In this document: one piece after another, positions 53,605 through 62,847 of the stretch
Layout: the number at the start of each line of letters is the position of its first letter
How positions within the stretch are numbered: position 1 is the first letter of the stretch
Source of the DNA: Legionella sp. PATHC035
GTDB lineage: Bacteria; Pseudomonadota; Gammaproteobacteria; Legionellales; Legionellaceae
Direction: 5' to 3'
Length of the DNA: 64,000 nt
Assembly (NCBI RefSeq): GCF_026191115.1
Contig: NZ_JAPHOT010000002.1
Span: forward strand, 1-64,000
Notes under the pieces: model-generated
Told to the model about the DNA's origin: nothing
Database searches by the model: none
The model's input: the letters and a program-made list of their open reading frames with translations, nothing else
Position numbers and translations under genes: made by a program

Positions 53605-54848
53605 TTACTCTCCTTAGAAGGCGCTAATCCTAAAAGCCCGGTCAGTTGAATTAAGGCTTTATGATAATCAGCATGAGCTTGTTGGTAATGACGCTCTTCT
53701 TCATACAACGAATTAAGGGCTGTGGATAATTCAATATACGTATAACGTCCCATTTGGTAGCCATCCTGTGCCAATTTGATTGATTTACGCGCCAAAGGTA
53801 ATAACGAATTCGTCACCAAGCTCGCCTCATAATGACTTTGTTCGGCTTGTAGAAAAGCCCCATAGACATTTTGACGCACATCAAGGCGTGTACCTTGAAG
53901 CTCATGAGCCGTTTGGGTGTATTGTGCCTCAGCGGTTATGATTTTTCCTTGATTTCTATTGTAAACAGGGACTTCTGCAAAGGCTGAAGCCACTGCGGCA
54001 TTACTGCCATCATCAGAGAAATGACGACCGCCTAATTGAATGTTTAAATCCGGCCACACAGATTTTTTAACTGCAGTAATAGTCGCACGCTTGGCGTGTA
54101 ATTGCTGTTGAAGCTGTACTAACTGAGGGCTTTGCGGTAATTTTCTAAGTAACACAGCCCAGTTCAATGTCACTCCAGGAAGACCTTTATCCACTAATTG
54201 TCCATCAACTCGTAATCCATCACCTAATAGACGCGCCAATTTCGCACGCTGAAATAATGCATCCCTTGCAGCTTTATTTTCTTGAATACGCGCTTCGCCT
54301 AAGCGCACCTGGGCCAAACGTAAGTCTAATTCCGCTCCAGCGCCTGCCTTAACTCGACGCTCGATTGCGCTTACGATGTCTTGATTGAGGCGAATAAGTT
54401 TTTGGGTGACTTGATGCCATTGACCCGCATAAAGTGCATCCACATAGGCCACACCAACTGCCACATAAAGTATCGCTTTTTGTACTTGAATTTGGGCAAG
54501 AGAGGCTAAGTAATCTGAATAGGTTGCTTTTTTCAGATACTGCAACCGATTACCCAAAGGGATGGGCTGGGTCACTGATGCCGTAGTTTCTGCCGCCTCA
54601 TAACTTGAATAACTCCCCGAGCCGCCAAAGTTTTCTGCGGTTAAAGTCACTTGAGGATTGGGATAAAGCCCACTTTGGATAAAAAAACCGCGCATGGCTT
54701 GTGCTTTATCTATTTCGGCCTGTAATTCGGGATTATTGCGATAAGCAATGCCCAGGGCTTGTTTGAATGTCAAAGGGGTGGCCGCGAGTGCCTCACTCGC
54801 TACAAGGCTCATTGCACTCCACACAACATAATAAAATAAATAACGCAT
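53601..54848 (-). CDS. czcC: CzcC-type TolC-family outer-membrane channel
   Basis: 415 aa with signal peptide (to about VASEALA) and the TolC repeats typical of CzcC: LTFKQALGIAYRNNPELQAE; YTYIELSTALNSLYEEERHYQQAHADYHKALIQLTGLLG at the end. First gene of the czcCBA operon. The 168-bp upstream gap must carry a promoter; no operator could be named. Confidence 0.9.
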   Translation of the reverse strand: MRYLFYYVVWSAMSLVASEALAATPLTFKQALGIAYRNNPELQAEIDKAQAMRGFFIQSGLYPNPQVTLTAENFGGSGSYSSYEAAETTASVTQPIPLGNRLQYLKKATYSDYLASLAQIQVQKAILYVAVGVAYVDALYAGQWHQVTQKLIRLNQDIVSAIERRVKAGAGAELDLRLAQVRLGEARIQENKAARDALFQRAKLARLLGDGLRVDGQLVDKGLPGVTLNWAVLLRKLPQSPQLVQLQQQLHAKRATITAVKKSVWPDLNIQLGGRHFSDDGSNAAVASAFAEVPVYNRNQGKIITAEAQYTQTAHELQGTRLDVRQNVYGAFLQAEQSHYEASLVTNSLLPLARKSIKLAQDGYQMGRYTYIELSTALNSLYEEERHYQQAHADYHKALIQLTGLLGLAPSKESK

Positions 54849-55016
54849 TCCCTACCCTATCAAATCCTTGTCAAACCTTTCGTTCCAGTGTACCTTGATT
54901 TTGGGCCTTGATACACCTTATTGCTAAAAAAACCAGAAAATCATAGCATTAAGTCACTGAAATGATTACCAAACTGGTATACACTGATCTTTATAATCCA
55001 TTAACTTGTTTATCCT

Positions 55017-55751
55017 ATGCACCTACGATTATTATTTGTTTTTTTAATAATCTTGACTGCCGAACTTAAGGCTCAGTCATTAACTATTGGAATAGTAGCG
55101 TATGACCCGCCGTTTTCAATGAATGCCGACAAAAATCATTTCTTTGGATTTGATGTTGAGCTCATAACAGAGCTTTGCAAGCAAATTAAAGCTCAGTGTC
55201 AATTGAAACCCATGCTGTTTGACGAGCTGTTTACAGAATTAAAAGCGAGTAAAATTGACTTGGGGATAGCGGCAATTATCATCACCGACGAACGACAGAA
55301 AACCTTTCTCTTTAGTCTTCCCTATCTGGCAAGTGCAGCACGTTTTATGACCACAAAAAACGACTCAATTACATCTCTTAAAAAACTCAACAATAGATCA
55401 ATAGGCATTATCAGAGGCTCTCTCTTCAAACAACTCATTACTCAGAAATTTAAAACCAATAGGGTTAGAGAATATCCTTCAACTAATCAACTCATCACTG
55501 CCTTAAATCAACAGGAAGTGGATGCCTTGCTTATGGATGACTTTTCGGCTGATTATTGGATAGCCAATAATAACACCTTGTTTAAAGGATTAGGTAAACC
55601 CTTCCCCGTCGGCATCGGTTATGGAATCATGGCCAAAATGGATTCTAAGATGCTAATGAACCAAATCAATCAAGCCTTAAAACATATCGAAAAAAATGGA
55701 TTTTATTTATCTTTATATCAAAAATATTTTCACACCATACCCATGCATTAA
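55017..55751 (+). CDS. Amino-acid-type ABC transporter substrate-binding protein
   Basis: 244 aa, signal peptide then type-3 solute-binding fold: LTIGIVAYDPPFSMNADKNHFFGFDVELITELC, DLGIAAIIITDERQKTFLFS, and the two-domain cross-over. Similar to ArtI/GlnH binders for polar amino acids. No permease or ATPase gene is beside it, so it is an orphan here. No ribosome site before the ATG. Confidence 0.8.
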   Translation: MHLRLLFVFLIILTAELKAQSLTIGIVAYDPPFSMNADKNHFFGFDVELITELCKQIKAQCQLKPMLFDELFTELKASKIDLGIAAIIITDERQKTFLFSLPYLASAARFMTTKNDSITSLKKLNNRSIGIIRGSLFKQLITQKFKTNRVREYPSTNQLITALNQQEVDALLMDDFSADYWIANNNTLFKGLGKPFPVGIGYGIMAKMDSKMLMNQINQALKHIEKNGFYLSLYQKYFHTIPMH

Positions 55752-55803
55752 AATATGAATCACTAACGGTTATCTTAATGTCAATTTTTTAATTTAATTC
55801 GGT

Positions 55804-55977
55804 TTAGTGGTGTCCGTGACCATGACCACGCGGGTGATACCCACCAAATACACGTTTAGGCTGTTTATTGTTTTTTGAATCTTCCTTATTAATAGAAGAA
55901 GCGCAGGAAGCCAACAAAAACATTAAAGAAATGAGCACTAATACATATGGGGTTACCAAACTAGATTTTTTCATCAT
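55804..55977 (-). CDS. Small His-rich lipoprotein
   Basis: 56-57 aa: two adjacent ATGs (55977, 55974), MKKSSLVTPYVLVLISLMFLL then ASC lipobox (LLASC), and a C-terminus ending RVFGGYHPRGHGHGHH. AAGGA precedes. The His-Gly tail suggests periplasmic metal binding; it lies 50 bp past an orphan binding protein in a metal-resistance island. Family unknown. Confidence 0.6.
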   Translation of the reverse strand: MMKKSSLVTPYVLVLISLMFLLASCASSINKEDSKNNKQPKRVFGGYHPRGHGHGHH

Positions 55978-56140
55978 TCGCATCCTTGGAATAACTCACT
56001 TGCTGTTATTTTTTAATATCATTATTATGGATGAAATAAAAGTAAATTGTACTCCTTTGGTTTTATATTCATTCAATATAAAAAAAACGGAGTTAAATTG
56101 ATGAAATTTTATTCCCGTCAACACCGCACAGGAGGCGAAT

Positions 56141-56587
56141 ATGAAAAAAGAGGTTTTTATTTCAATCTGTGGCGGCCTTATTTTTTCGTTATCCACACAA
56201 ACAATCCTGGCCGATGAAATTCCCAGTCGCACCTTACCTATGTCTGAAATCTTGAAAATTCTACAGACTCGCGGTTATAGCGTAATAAGAGAAGTTGAAT
56301 TTGATGATGGTTTATATGAGGTGGAAGCCTTTGATGAAAAAGGGATTCAGCTTATTATTCGAATGAACCCAAATACAGGGGACTTTATCAACACCAATTT
56401 AAAAACCAAGAAATACCCCATCTCAATGCTTGAAGCGGCGCAGAGAATTGAGGGCGCTGGCTATCATACTATTTTCAAAATTGAAGCGCACGGCAGTCAG
56501 TATGAGGCAAAGGCCCTTGGTACAGAGGATAAAAAAATTAAATTACGCATCGATGCTAATTCTGGCAAAATATATATCCTTGAATAA
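56141..56587 (+). CDS. Periplasmic PepSY-domain protein
   Basis: 148 aa with a signal peptide (MKKEVFISICGGLIFSLSTQ) and two PepSY-like modules: MSEILKILQTRGYSVIREVE FDDGLYEVEAF, and MLEAAQRIEGAGYHTIFKIE. AGGAGG five bases before the ATG. PepSY proteins often accompany metal and signalling genes; function unknown. Confidence 0.8.
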   Translation: MKKEVFISICGGLIFSLSTQTILADEIPSRTLPMSEILKILQTRGYSVIREVEFDDGLYEVEAFDEKGIQLIIRMNPNTGDFINTNLKTKKYPISMLEAAQRIEGAGYHTIFKIEAHGSQYEAKALGTEDKKIKLRIDANSGKIYILE

Positions 56588-57301
56588 GAGAACTAGAGTT
56601 ATTAATTCTGCAACATTTAAAATTTTTCAATAAATAAAACAGCCAACCTATTTAAGTTAAGCTTAAAGAAATTTAAGACTTGACATCCTCTATCCTTATC
56701 CCAAGAGCCATCACGAATCAGCTGATGCCTGCAATGCTGCCTGTTTTTTAAATCCAAGGAAGGCTTAGCATGCACAAGATAAATATAATGACGTCATAAG
56801 AGATTTTCCAATCTAATATTTTAGATTTTTGCATCAGGGCGCAAGTTCCGGAGCGCTAGGCCACTTACCATCAAAAGTTAGCGCTTATTTTAACAAAATA
56901 ATTTGTTTTCATATAGTTAGCATTAAGAATTTGAATGCTTAAGTTACAGAAACGGAGCAAATGTGAACTAGAACCTCCTTTCTGTAAAATAGAGGCTAAT
57001 AAAGGCAGATAATCGCAAAATATCCCACACAATAAATACCCAGCCAAAAATTTCTTTGAAAACTTCTCGTGAACTTTTAATAAAAGGGTCCCAAAAATGC
57101 TTGAATAAATACATGATGTTCATGTGACATAAAGTTGTTATAGTATTTTCATACAGATAGATAACCAAAGTCTTTCTTTATTAGTAATTAATTTTCCAAA
57201 TACTGCTAGAAAAACAAATAGTTCTATTCAATGTCTAGAGTGAATTCTTTAAAAAAATTTATTTTTAGGTAACAATGGCACTTTAATACTAGGGCGTGTT
57301 T
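56588..57301. other. About 700 bp with an integrase-tail relic and the left end of an IS5-type element
   Basis: Contains the second integrase C-terminal relic (56762-56869) and the downstream edge of the IS5-family transposase. A 66-codon minus frame at 56968-57168 shows a hydrophobic end but no support as a gene. Confidence 0.5.
56762..56869 (+). pseudogene. Second relic of the same integrase 3' end plus dispersed repeat, copy 2
   Basis: Reads GCTTAGC-ATGCACAAGATAAATATAATGA, and so on to a stop after FPI, then ATATTTTAGATTTTTGCATC AGGGCGCAAGTTCCGGAGCG CTAGGCCA. It aligns with the minus-strand relic and repeat at 37683-37800 with a 2-nt deletion that breaks the coding frame, and points outward. 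It is an inverted copy some 19 kb away. Confidence 0.75.
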
Positions 57302-57784
57302 TTAAAGTTTCAGCCACAATATAATACTTACTAGAGTTAGTGCTCCTAGAAACATGATAGCTGTTTTATCATAATGTGTAGCAATTCTCCTAAAACTTTT
57401 GACTCGATTAAAAAAACGCTCAACGTAATTACGCTCTTTGTATATATGTGTATCATGCTCTATAGGTATGATGCGATTCTTTTTGGATGGGATGACCGCC
57501 GTGATTCCTCTATTTTTCAACTCCCCGCGAAATTCATTGCTATCATAAGCCTTATCGGCTAATAAATACTCGGATAGTTCATCACCGAGCAATTCCTTTG
57601 CTGTTTTTATCTCACTGTCTTGTCCAGGTGTTAAAATAAAACTCAAAGGCAATCCAAAAGAATCAACCTTTACATGGATTTTTGAGCTAAAACCACCTTT
57701 GCTTCGGCCTAGTGCTTGTTTCTCTTGGCCGCCTTGAGCTCCAGCCGCATGTTGATGTGCTCGAATAACGCTACCATCCATCAT
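57302..57784 (-). CDS. IS5-family transposase, catalytic part (second reading frame)
   Basis: 160 codons: [80 protein letters not shown]. The D at LLADKAYDS and E at YVERFF are DDE positions; the first D is in MMDGS. It is normally expressed as a frameshift fusion with the upstream frame. Because the element is 5' truncated it is probably not independently mobile. Confidence 0.75.
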   Translation of the reverse strand: MMDGSVIRAHQHAAGAQGGQEKQALGRSKGGFSSKIHVKVDSFGLPLSFILTPGQDSEIKTAKELLGDELSEYLLADKAYDSNEFRGELKNRGITAVIPSKKNRIIPIEHDTHIYKERNYVERFFNRVKSFRRIATHYDKTAIMFLGALTLVSIILWLKL

Positions 57785-58000
57785 GTGCCATTCGTGATCG
57801 CCATCTTTTTTTTAAAATTTCAAGTATTCCATTGAAATGTCCATTTTTAACCCATCGATTATAGCGACCATAAACACTTTGCCATTTTCCATAATCAGGT
57901 GGCAAATCTCTCCAAGGCGCGCCAGTCCTGATAATCCAGCAAACCGCTTCGATAAATAATCGATCATTTTCACCATGACGACATTTGGGCGCATGTGAGC
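57302..58000 (-). mobile_element. IS5-family (IS427-like) element, 5' end truncated
   Basis: Transposase in two frames. The upstream part reads, in the frame N D R L F I E A V ..., [34 protein letters not shown]; the downstream part (57302-57784) carries [17 protein letters not shown] and [13 protein letters not shown] with the DDE core, ending [14 protein letters not shown]. They meet at an A-run (about 57810), where IS427 elements use frameshifting. The usual N-terminal 20-30 residues and right-hand inverted repeat are missing, so the element is truncated by the neighbouring DNA. Confidence 0.75.
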
Positions 58001-58036
58001 TTATAATAATGGGAAAAATTATTTAAAGGAGAAACC

Positions 58037-58398
58037 ATGTTAAAAAAGTAGCGTTTACCATGTATCCTGTCGAAAATTTAGATCGAGCGATGGATTTTTA
58101 TAAAAAAAATCTTGGTTTAATACCTAGCAAAATATCTGCGAATGGTCATTGGATAGAGTACGACTTACCCCAAGGCGGATGCTTTGCAATCACAACCCTT
58201 GCGGAAGGTGTTAAACCAAGTGCTGTGTCCGGGGGTAGTATTGCTTTTGAAGTGGAAGGTTTGGATTCCTTAACGCAACAATTAAAAAAGAATGGGGTAA
58301 CATTCAAATTGGATACTTTTTCATCACCCGTATGTAGAATGGCAATTATCATCGATTCTGAAGGAAATGCTATTACACTGCATGAGCTCAATCAATAA
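58037..58398 (+). pseudogene. VOC-family protein, frameshifted near the start
   Basis: AGGAG precedes ATG 58037, but the frame hits TAG after MLKK. With one more A in the six-A run (58042-58047) it reads MLKKVAFTMYPVENLDRAMD FYKKNLGLIPSKIS and on to 58398, a normal glyoxalase/VOC dioxygenase-superfamily protein. The remaining frame from ATG 58060 could still make a slightly short protein. Substrate unknown. Confidence 0.65.
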
Positions 58399-58417
58399 GT
58401 CTGTATACAAAGGATAA

Positions 58418-58980
58418 ATGATGATGTTTGCTAAATGTTCTGTATTTATTGCTACAAGTCTTGATGGCTTTATTGCAAGAGATAATGGTTCTATTGATTG
58501 GCTAATGAAAGCAAATGAGCTTGTGCCCCCAGGTGAGGATGGTGGTTATAAAGAGTTCATATCTACGGTCGATGGACTCATTATGGGGAGGCATTCTTTT
58601 GAGAAAGTCTTATCATTCGACCCTTGGCCTTATGGTGAGCTTCCTGTCATAGTGATGAGTAGCAAACCTATAGAAATTCCTGCTCATTTAAAATATGTTT
58701 CAGCATCTTCCGAAACACCCATCGAGCTCGTTAAGCGGTTAACTGATGAAGGATTTAAGCATCTTTATATTGATGGAGGAATAACTGTCCAAAATTTTAT
58801 AGCCGCGAATTTAATCCATGAATAACAATAACCATCGCACCAGTCTTGCTAGGTTCTGGTCGTTCATTATTTGTACATTTGACACAAGACATTGAACTGG
58901 AGCATCTTGAAACCAAATGTATTGGCGGTGGTTTTGTTCAGTTGAAATATCGGATGGCTGCGGTACAGGCGAACCCATAG
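58418..58980 (+). pseudogene. Dihydrofolate-reductase-family (RibD-C-like) protein, frameshifted and fused at its 3' end
   Basis: CSVFIATSLDGFIARDNGSI DWLMKANEL, VDGLIMGRHSFEKVLSFDPW and IDGGITVQNFI are typical. A stop follows LIHE at 58823. One added A at about 58821 restores ITITIAPVLLGSGRSLFVHL TQDIELEHLETKCIGGGFVQ LKY, the normal C-terminus. Right after LKY the DNA turns into a methyltransferase frame, so a deletion has joined two genes. Confidence 0.75.
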
Positions 58981-59426
58981 CACAATTTTTAATTAAACAA
59001 GGATATAAAGTAACGGGCATTGATGCAAGTCAAAAAATGATTGAGCAATACAAGATAAGATTCCCAGATGCAAAATGGCTACTTGCTGATATGAGAACTT
59101 TAGATTTACAAGAGAAATTCGATGCGGTCATTGCCTGGCATAGTTTCTTTCATTTACCTCATGATGATCAACGAAAAACATTAAAATCTCTTGCTTCTTT
59201 GGTAGAGCAAAATGGTTTATTAATATTTACTTCCGGACCCGAGTACGGGGAAGTCTGGGGTGATAATGGGGGATATGATTTATATCATGCATCCCTTTCG
59301 TCTGAAGAATATACTCAAATTCTTCTAAAGTGCCATTTTAAAGTCCTTGTACATAACATTAGGGATCCTGATTGTGGGGAAGCAACTGTTTGGGTTGCTC
59401 AAAAAAACCACATTACTCCAGAGTAA
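58917..59426 (+). pseudogene. Class I SAM-dependent methyltransferase lacking its N-terminus
   Basis: From about 58953 the frame is a methyltransferase: motif I DGCGTGEPIAQFLIKQ, GIDASQKMI, LADMRTLDL, AVIAWHSFFHLPHDD. The residues before motif I (about 45 in relatives, usually ending VLDLGCG) are missing and replaced by the DHFR tail in another frame. The formal ATG at 58917 lies inside the DHFR sequence. SAM binding is probably lost. Confidence 0.75.
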
Positions 59427-59442
59427 AATGAAAAAAACTTCT

Positions 59443-59913
59443 TCAAATCTTATACTCAAAAATAATGGGATATCTATTTGGCATCATAGGAGATTTTTTA
59501 ACACCAATTTTGATGCATCCCATTTTCTTGTAAAATGGTTCAGCACCAGGATCGCTCCATAATTTGAATCTACTAACACCATTTGATTTAAAATCTTCTA
59601 CCATCATAGACCACATTTTTTTACCGAAGCCTTTACCAATATAATCTAGATCAATAAAAAAATTATCCAGTTCAGACTCTTTATTTCTGATGCTAAAACT
59701 ATAAAAACCCATCACCTTTTCGGGTTTTTCAGTATTTCTTTCACAAAAAAGTTGCACTGTATTTTTTTCAAGATAGTCTGTGGTCATTTGAAAAAGCTGC
59801 ATGAATTTATCCATAAATGCTTTATCATATCCCCAATAAGATTTTGAGCGATACATTAACTCATTGATCTGTTTTAATTCATGGACACCAGCTCGTACAC
59901 ATTTTACAATCAT
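59443..59913 (-). CDS. GNAT-family N-acetyltransferase
   Basis: 156 aa. GNAT core: strand-helix start VKCVRAGVHELKQINELMYR, acetyl-CoA motif A DLDYIGKGFGKKMWSMMVED, and the C-terminal SRFKLWSDPGAEPFYKKMGC. Substrate unknown. Convergent with the methyltransferase remnant. Confidence 0.85.
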   Translation of the reverse strand: MIVKCVRAGVHELKQINELMYRSKSYWGYDKAFMDKFMQLFQMTTDYLEKNTVQLFCERNTEKPEKVMGFYSFSIRNKESELDNFFIDLDYIGKGFGKKMWSMMVEDFKSNGVSRFKLWSDPGAEPFYKKMGCIKIGVKKSPMMPNRYPIIFEYKI

Positions 59914-60061
59914 CTAGACCCTAACAATTTTTAATAGAAGCGCTATATCCGAATCGCCATAGAGCCAGTATTTAGCATCATCAGTATATTTCAGCCACTA
60001 ATTTTACATCATACTGAGGCTACTGGTAAAATCGAAAACCAAAACTTTATCCTCTAAAACA

Positions 60062-61570
60062 ATGACTATTGAACAGAATGAATTAGAGATTAAAAATAAT
60101 CTACATCAAAGCATTACATGGGGACAACCTATTCCACTTTCCCCAATCTTAGCCCCTGACTGTCCTTACCCAGTTGAGGCACTTCCCTCAATTGTTAAAA
60201 AAGCCGTAGTAGACTATCAACAATATGGACAGCAACCTCTGCCTTTGATTGCATGCAGCGCCTTGGCTAACATGTCTTTATCATGTCAATCACTTGCCAA
60301 TGTAGCGCGAGACAACTATTTAATTAGTCCTGTATCGCTTTATTTTTTAATTGCCAGCGGCTCTGGCACCCGAAAAACTGCTGCAGATAATGTTTTTTCG
60401 AGGGCAGCGCGTCACTGGGAAACACTTATTCGTAAAAGGCGCGAACCTGAAGTGTTGTCAGCGCTAACGCAACACCAAGTATGGCAAATGGAAAAAGACA
60501 GTTTATTCTCCCAAATCAAACGTGCAACCTATACGGGAGAAGACTCGGATTATGCCAAAGAAATGCTTGATGAGTTAATTCATCAAGAACCGGAAATTCC
60601 TTTGCAACCCACTCTTTATTTTGAAGATGCTACCCAAGAAGCACTGGCTATTCATTTAGCCCAAGGTTGGCCTTCTGCATCCTTATGGTCTGATGAGGCA
60701 GGCATCATCTTGGGTAGCCATAGCATGCAAGGCAATCCAACTCGTTTTGTAGCATTGCTTAATCGTTTGTGGGACGGTAAGACGTTCACAGCACATCGTA
60801 AGACAACGCAAGGATTTACCATTGAAAATCGGCGTTTAACACTTAACTTGATGATGCAACCGCTTATCTTACAACAACTTACCAAGCAAGCATCCGGTAT
60901 TAGCCGACAAAGCGGTTTTTTAGCTCGTTGCCTTATGGCTTATCCTGCCAATAGTATGGGAAATCGATTTTACCAAGAGCCGCCTGCCTCTTTACATTCT
61001 CTAACCCATTATGAGCAACGCGTCACTGCCTGCTTAAACCAGTCAGAACAATTAAGCCATCAAGGTTGTATTCAACTTCCATTGTTGAAAATGAGTATGG
61101 CCGCAAAACAACAATGGATTTTATTTTTTAATGCAGTGGAAGCTGGGTTAAAACCTCAAGGCCAGTGGGTCGATGTCGTTGATTTCGCGTCAAAGGCCGC
61201 TGAAAATACAGCGCGGCTTGCAGCACTCTTTCATCTTTTTGAAGGACGCCATGGGGATATTGGTGTAGAGCATACCGAAAATGCCATTGAAATAATTAGT
61301 TGGCATTTGCAAGAAGCACGACGAATTATGCCTACTGAAACCGTTTCTTTGCAGTTTTCCGATGCCCTAAAACTTATGGACTGGTTTATTGAAAAAAATA
61401 TTAGTTCAACAACCTTACGAACTATTCAACAATTAAGTCCATTGCGAGATAAAATAAAACGCGACCAAGCGGTTGAATTATTAGTGGAGCACAATCAAAT
61501 ACGCATTGTAAAATCAGGTTCAAAAACGATGGTGGAAGTGAATCCACGCGCATGCAAAGTGCCAACATGA
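60062..61570 (+). CDS. DUF3987 (YfjI-like) mobile-element ATPase-like protein
   Basis: 502 aa. The YfjI/DUF3987 pattern: PLPLIACSALANMSLSCQSL, a degenerate P-loop in ASGSGTRKTAADN (Lys present, Gly changed to Arg), Walker B-like LYFEDATQEAL, and WSDEAGIILGSHSMQGN. These proteins occur on prophages and islands, probably as replication or primase-like factors. It is the largest gene in this end of the window and stands alone with an ATG without a strong ribosome site. Confidence 0.8.
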   Translation: MTIEQNELEIKNNLHQSITWGQPIPLSPILAPDCPYPVEALPSIVKKAVVDYQQYGQQPLPLIACSALANMSLSCQSLANVARDNYLISPVSLYFLIASGSGTRKTAADNVFSRAARHWETLIRKRREPEVLSALTQHQVWQMEKDSLFSQIKRATYTGEDSDYAKEMLDELIHQEPEIPLQPTLYFEDATQEALAIHLAQGWPSASLWSDEAGIILGSHSMQGNPTRFVALLNRLWDGKTFTAHRKTTQGFTIENRRLTLNLMMQPLILQQLTKQASGISRQSGFLARCLMAYPANSMGNRFYQEPPASLHSLTHYEQRVTACLNQSEQLSHQGCIQLPLLKMSMAAKQQWILFFNAVEAGLKPQGQWVDVVDFASKAAENTARLAALFHLFEGRHGDIGVEHTENAIEIISWHLQEARRIMPTETVSLQFSDALKLMDWFIEKNISSTTLRTIQQLSPLRDKIKRDQAVELLVEHNQIRIVKSGSKTMVEVNPRACKVPT

Positions 61571-61620
61571 GTTTTGTTTAATACTTTTAACTTTATCACA
61601 CCAATTTACAGGAGAAACTC

Positions 61621-62196
61621 GTGCCCTTTAACATGCTAAAAGAATGGTTGAACAAGGAAAAAGAAAGGGGGATTGAGGATCCTTCCTGTGCTGTTTTAAG
61701 TACTTGTAGCAGCTCTAGCGAACCTCATAGTCGAGTGGTGGCCATTCGGGAAATTGAAACAGAGAGTCTTTTATTTTTTACGCAGCAAAAAACACGCAAG
61801 GTTGCTGAATTATTAAATAACCCTAAATCCTGTTTAAATTTTTTATTTGCGATGCAGAACCGACAAGTTATTTTAGAAGGTACAGCAATCCCCATTTCTC
61901 AAGAAGAAAATGAAGCTTTTTGGAGTACTCTTCCTCGTGAACGCCAATTGAGATTCTCTGCTTATGCTCCTACTTCAGGACTTGTCATTAAAGATTTAAA
62001 CCAATTGGAAACCAGGAAAAAAGAATTGAGTGATCAATTTGCAGGACTTCCTATCCCTATGAGCGAGTATTATTTCGGTTTTCGCTTTATCCCAGAAACA
62101 TGGATTTTCTACACGGTCGGCTCTATTTCTTTTTCTGAAGTAATTCGCTATACGAAGATAGAAGATTCTTGGAAATCAGAATTAATTTCCCCATAG
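61621..62196 (+). CDS. Pyridoxamine 5'-phosphate oxidase-family flavoprotein
   Basis: 191 aa. FMN-binding split barrel: PHSRVVAIREIETESLLFFT, RKVAELLNNPKSCLNFLF, RQVILEGTA and the C-terminal GFRFIPETWIFYTVG. It is similar to PdxH and PhzG. GTG is the start, with AGGAG six bases upstream. It might oxidise PNP/PMP or belong to a flavin-linked side family; the PdxH substrate-binding Arg cluster at the end (RIHDR) is not obvious, so I do not call it PdxH. Confidence 0.75.
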   Translation: MPFNMLKEWLNKEKERGIEDPSCAVLSTCSSSSEPHSRVVAIREIETESLLFFTQQKTRKVAELLNNPKSCLNFLFAMQNRQVILEGTAIPISQEENEAFWSTLPRERQLRFSAYAPTSGLVIKDLNQLETRKKELSDQFAGLPIPMSEYYFGFRFIPETWIFYTVGSISFSEVIRYTKIEDSWKSELISP

Positions 62197-62204
62197 GTGA
62201 TATC

Positions 62205-62516
62205 ATGTACATGCTTTGTTTTTGTGTTCCAGAAACCCATTTAGAAATTGTTAAAAATGCTATTTTTGCTACAGGCGCAGGGAGTGTTGATCATTATCAG
62301 CATTGTGCTTGGCAAACATTGGGTGAGGGGCAATTTATGCCATTACCTGGAAGCCATGCTTTTATTGGGGAAATCAATCAGCTTGAAAGAGTACCTGAAT
62401 ATAAAGTAGAAATTATCTGTACTGAAGAGCAAATCACAGTGGCTGTTGCGGCCTTAAAGAAGGCTCATCCCTATGAATCACCTTCTTATCAAGCGTTTCG
62501 GGTTGAGAGTATCTAA
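62205..62516 (+). CDS. YqfO/Nif3-insert-like small protein
   Basis: 103 aa from ATG 62205 (TAGGTG upstream; the frame from 62169 overlaps the preceding gene). Pattern YMLCFCVPETHLEIVKNAIF ATGAGSVDHYQHCAWQTLGE GQFMPLPGSHAFIG and PYESPSYQAFRV matches the stand-alone NIF3/YqfO CutA-like trimerisation module. Often called NGG1p-interacting factor 3-like. Function unknown. Confidence 0.8.
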   Translation: MYMLCFCVPETHLEIVKNAIFATGAGSVDHYQHCAWQTLGEGQFMPLPGSHAFIGEINQLERVPEYKVEIICTEEQITVAVAALKKAHPYESPSYQAFRVESI

Positions 62517-62571
62517 TAATAAACAATGCTTCCAATATGAACCAACTTACATTCAAATAAGGACCTAAAAA

Positions 62572-62754
62572 ATGTTACCCAAAAATGCCAGTTTGGGACA
62601 TATAGCCCTAGCAGTTAATAAACTTGCTGAATGTGAGCAGTTTTATAATTTATTGGGATTGCAAACAGAACTTAAAACGATGGGCTACGTTTATCTTACA
62701 GGCAATAGCGACAATTGTGAAATTGGGGGAAAATCGTTGAATCTAACGCTCTAA
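62572..62754 (+). pseudogene. Truncated VOC-family protein
   Basis: 60 codons: ASLGHIALAVNKLAECEQFY NLLGLQ, the first beta-alpha-beta of a glyoxalase-fold protein, then CEIGGKSLNLTL and a stop. The second half is missing, so no metal site could form. Confidence 0.6.
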
Positions 62755-62847
62755 TATAAATAAAAATGTTCTCTTGTATGCCACTTTTATCACGATCGTT
62801 ACTTCCAATACGGTTGTAACCTAAAATAGTAGCGACGATGCAAAATT

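Noticed and set aside
56968-57168. 66-codon minus frame with a hydrophobic end
   Set aside because: Composition does not look coding and no start signal is visible.
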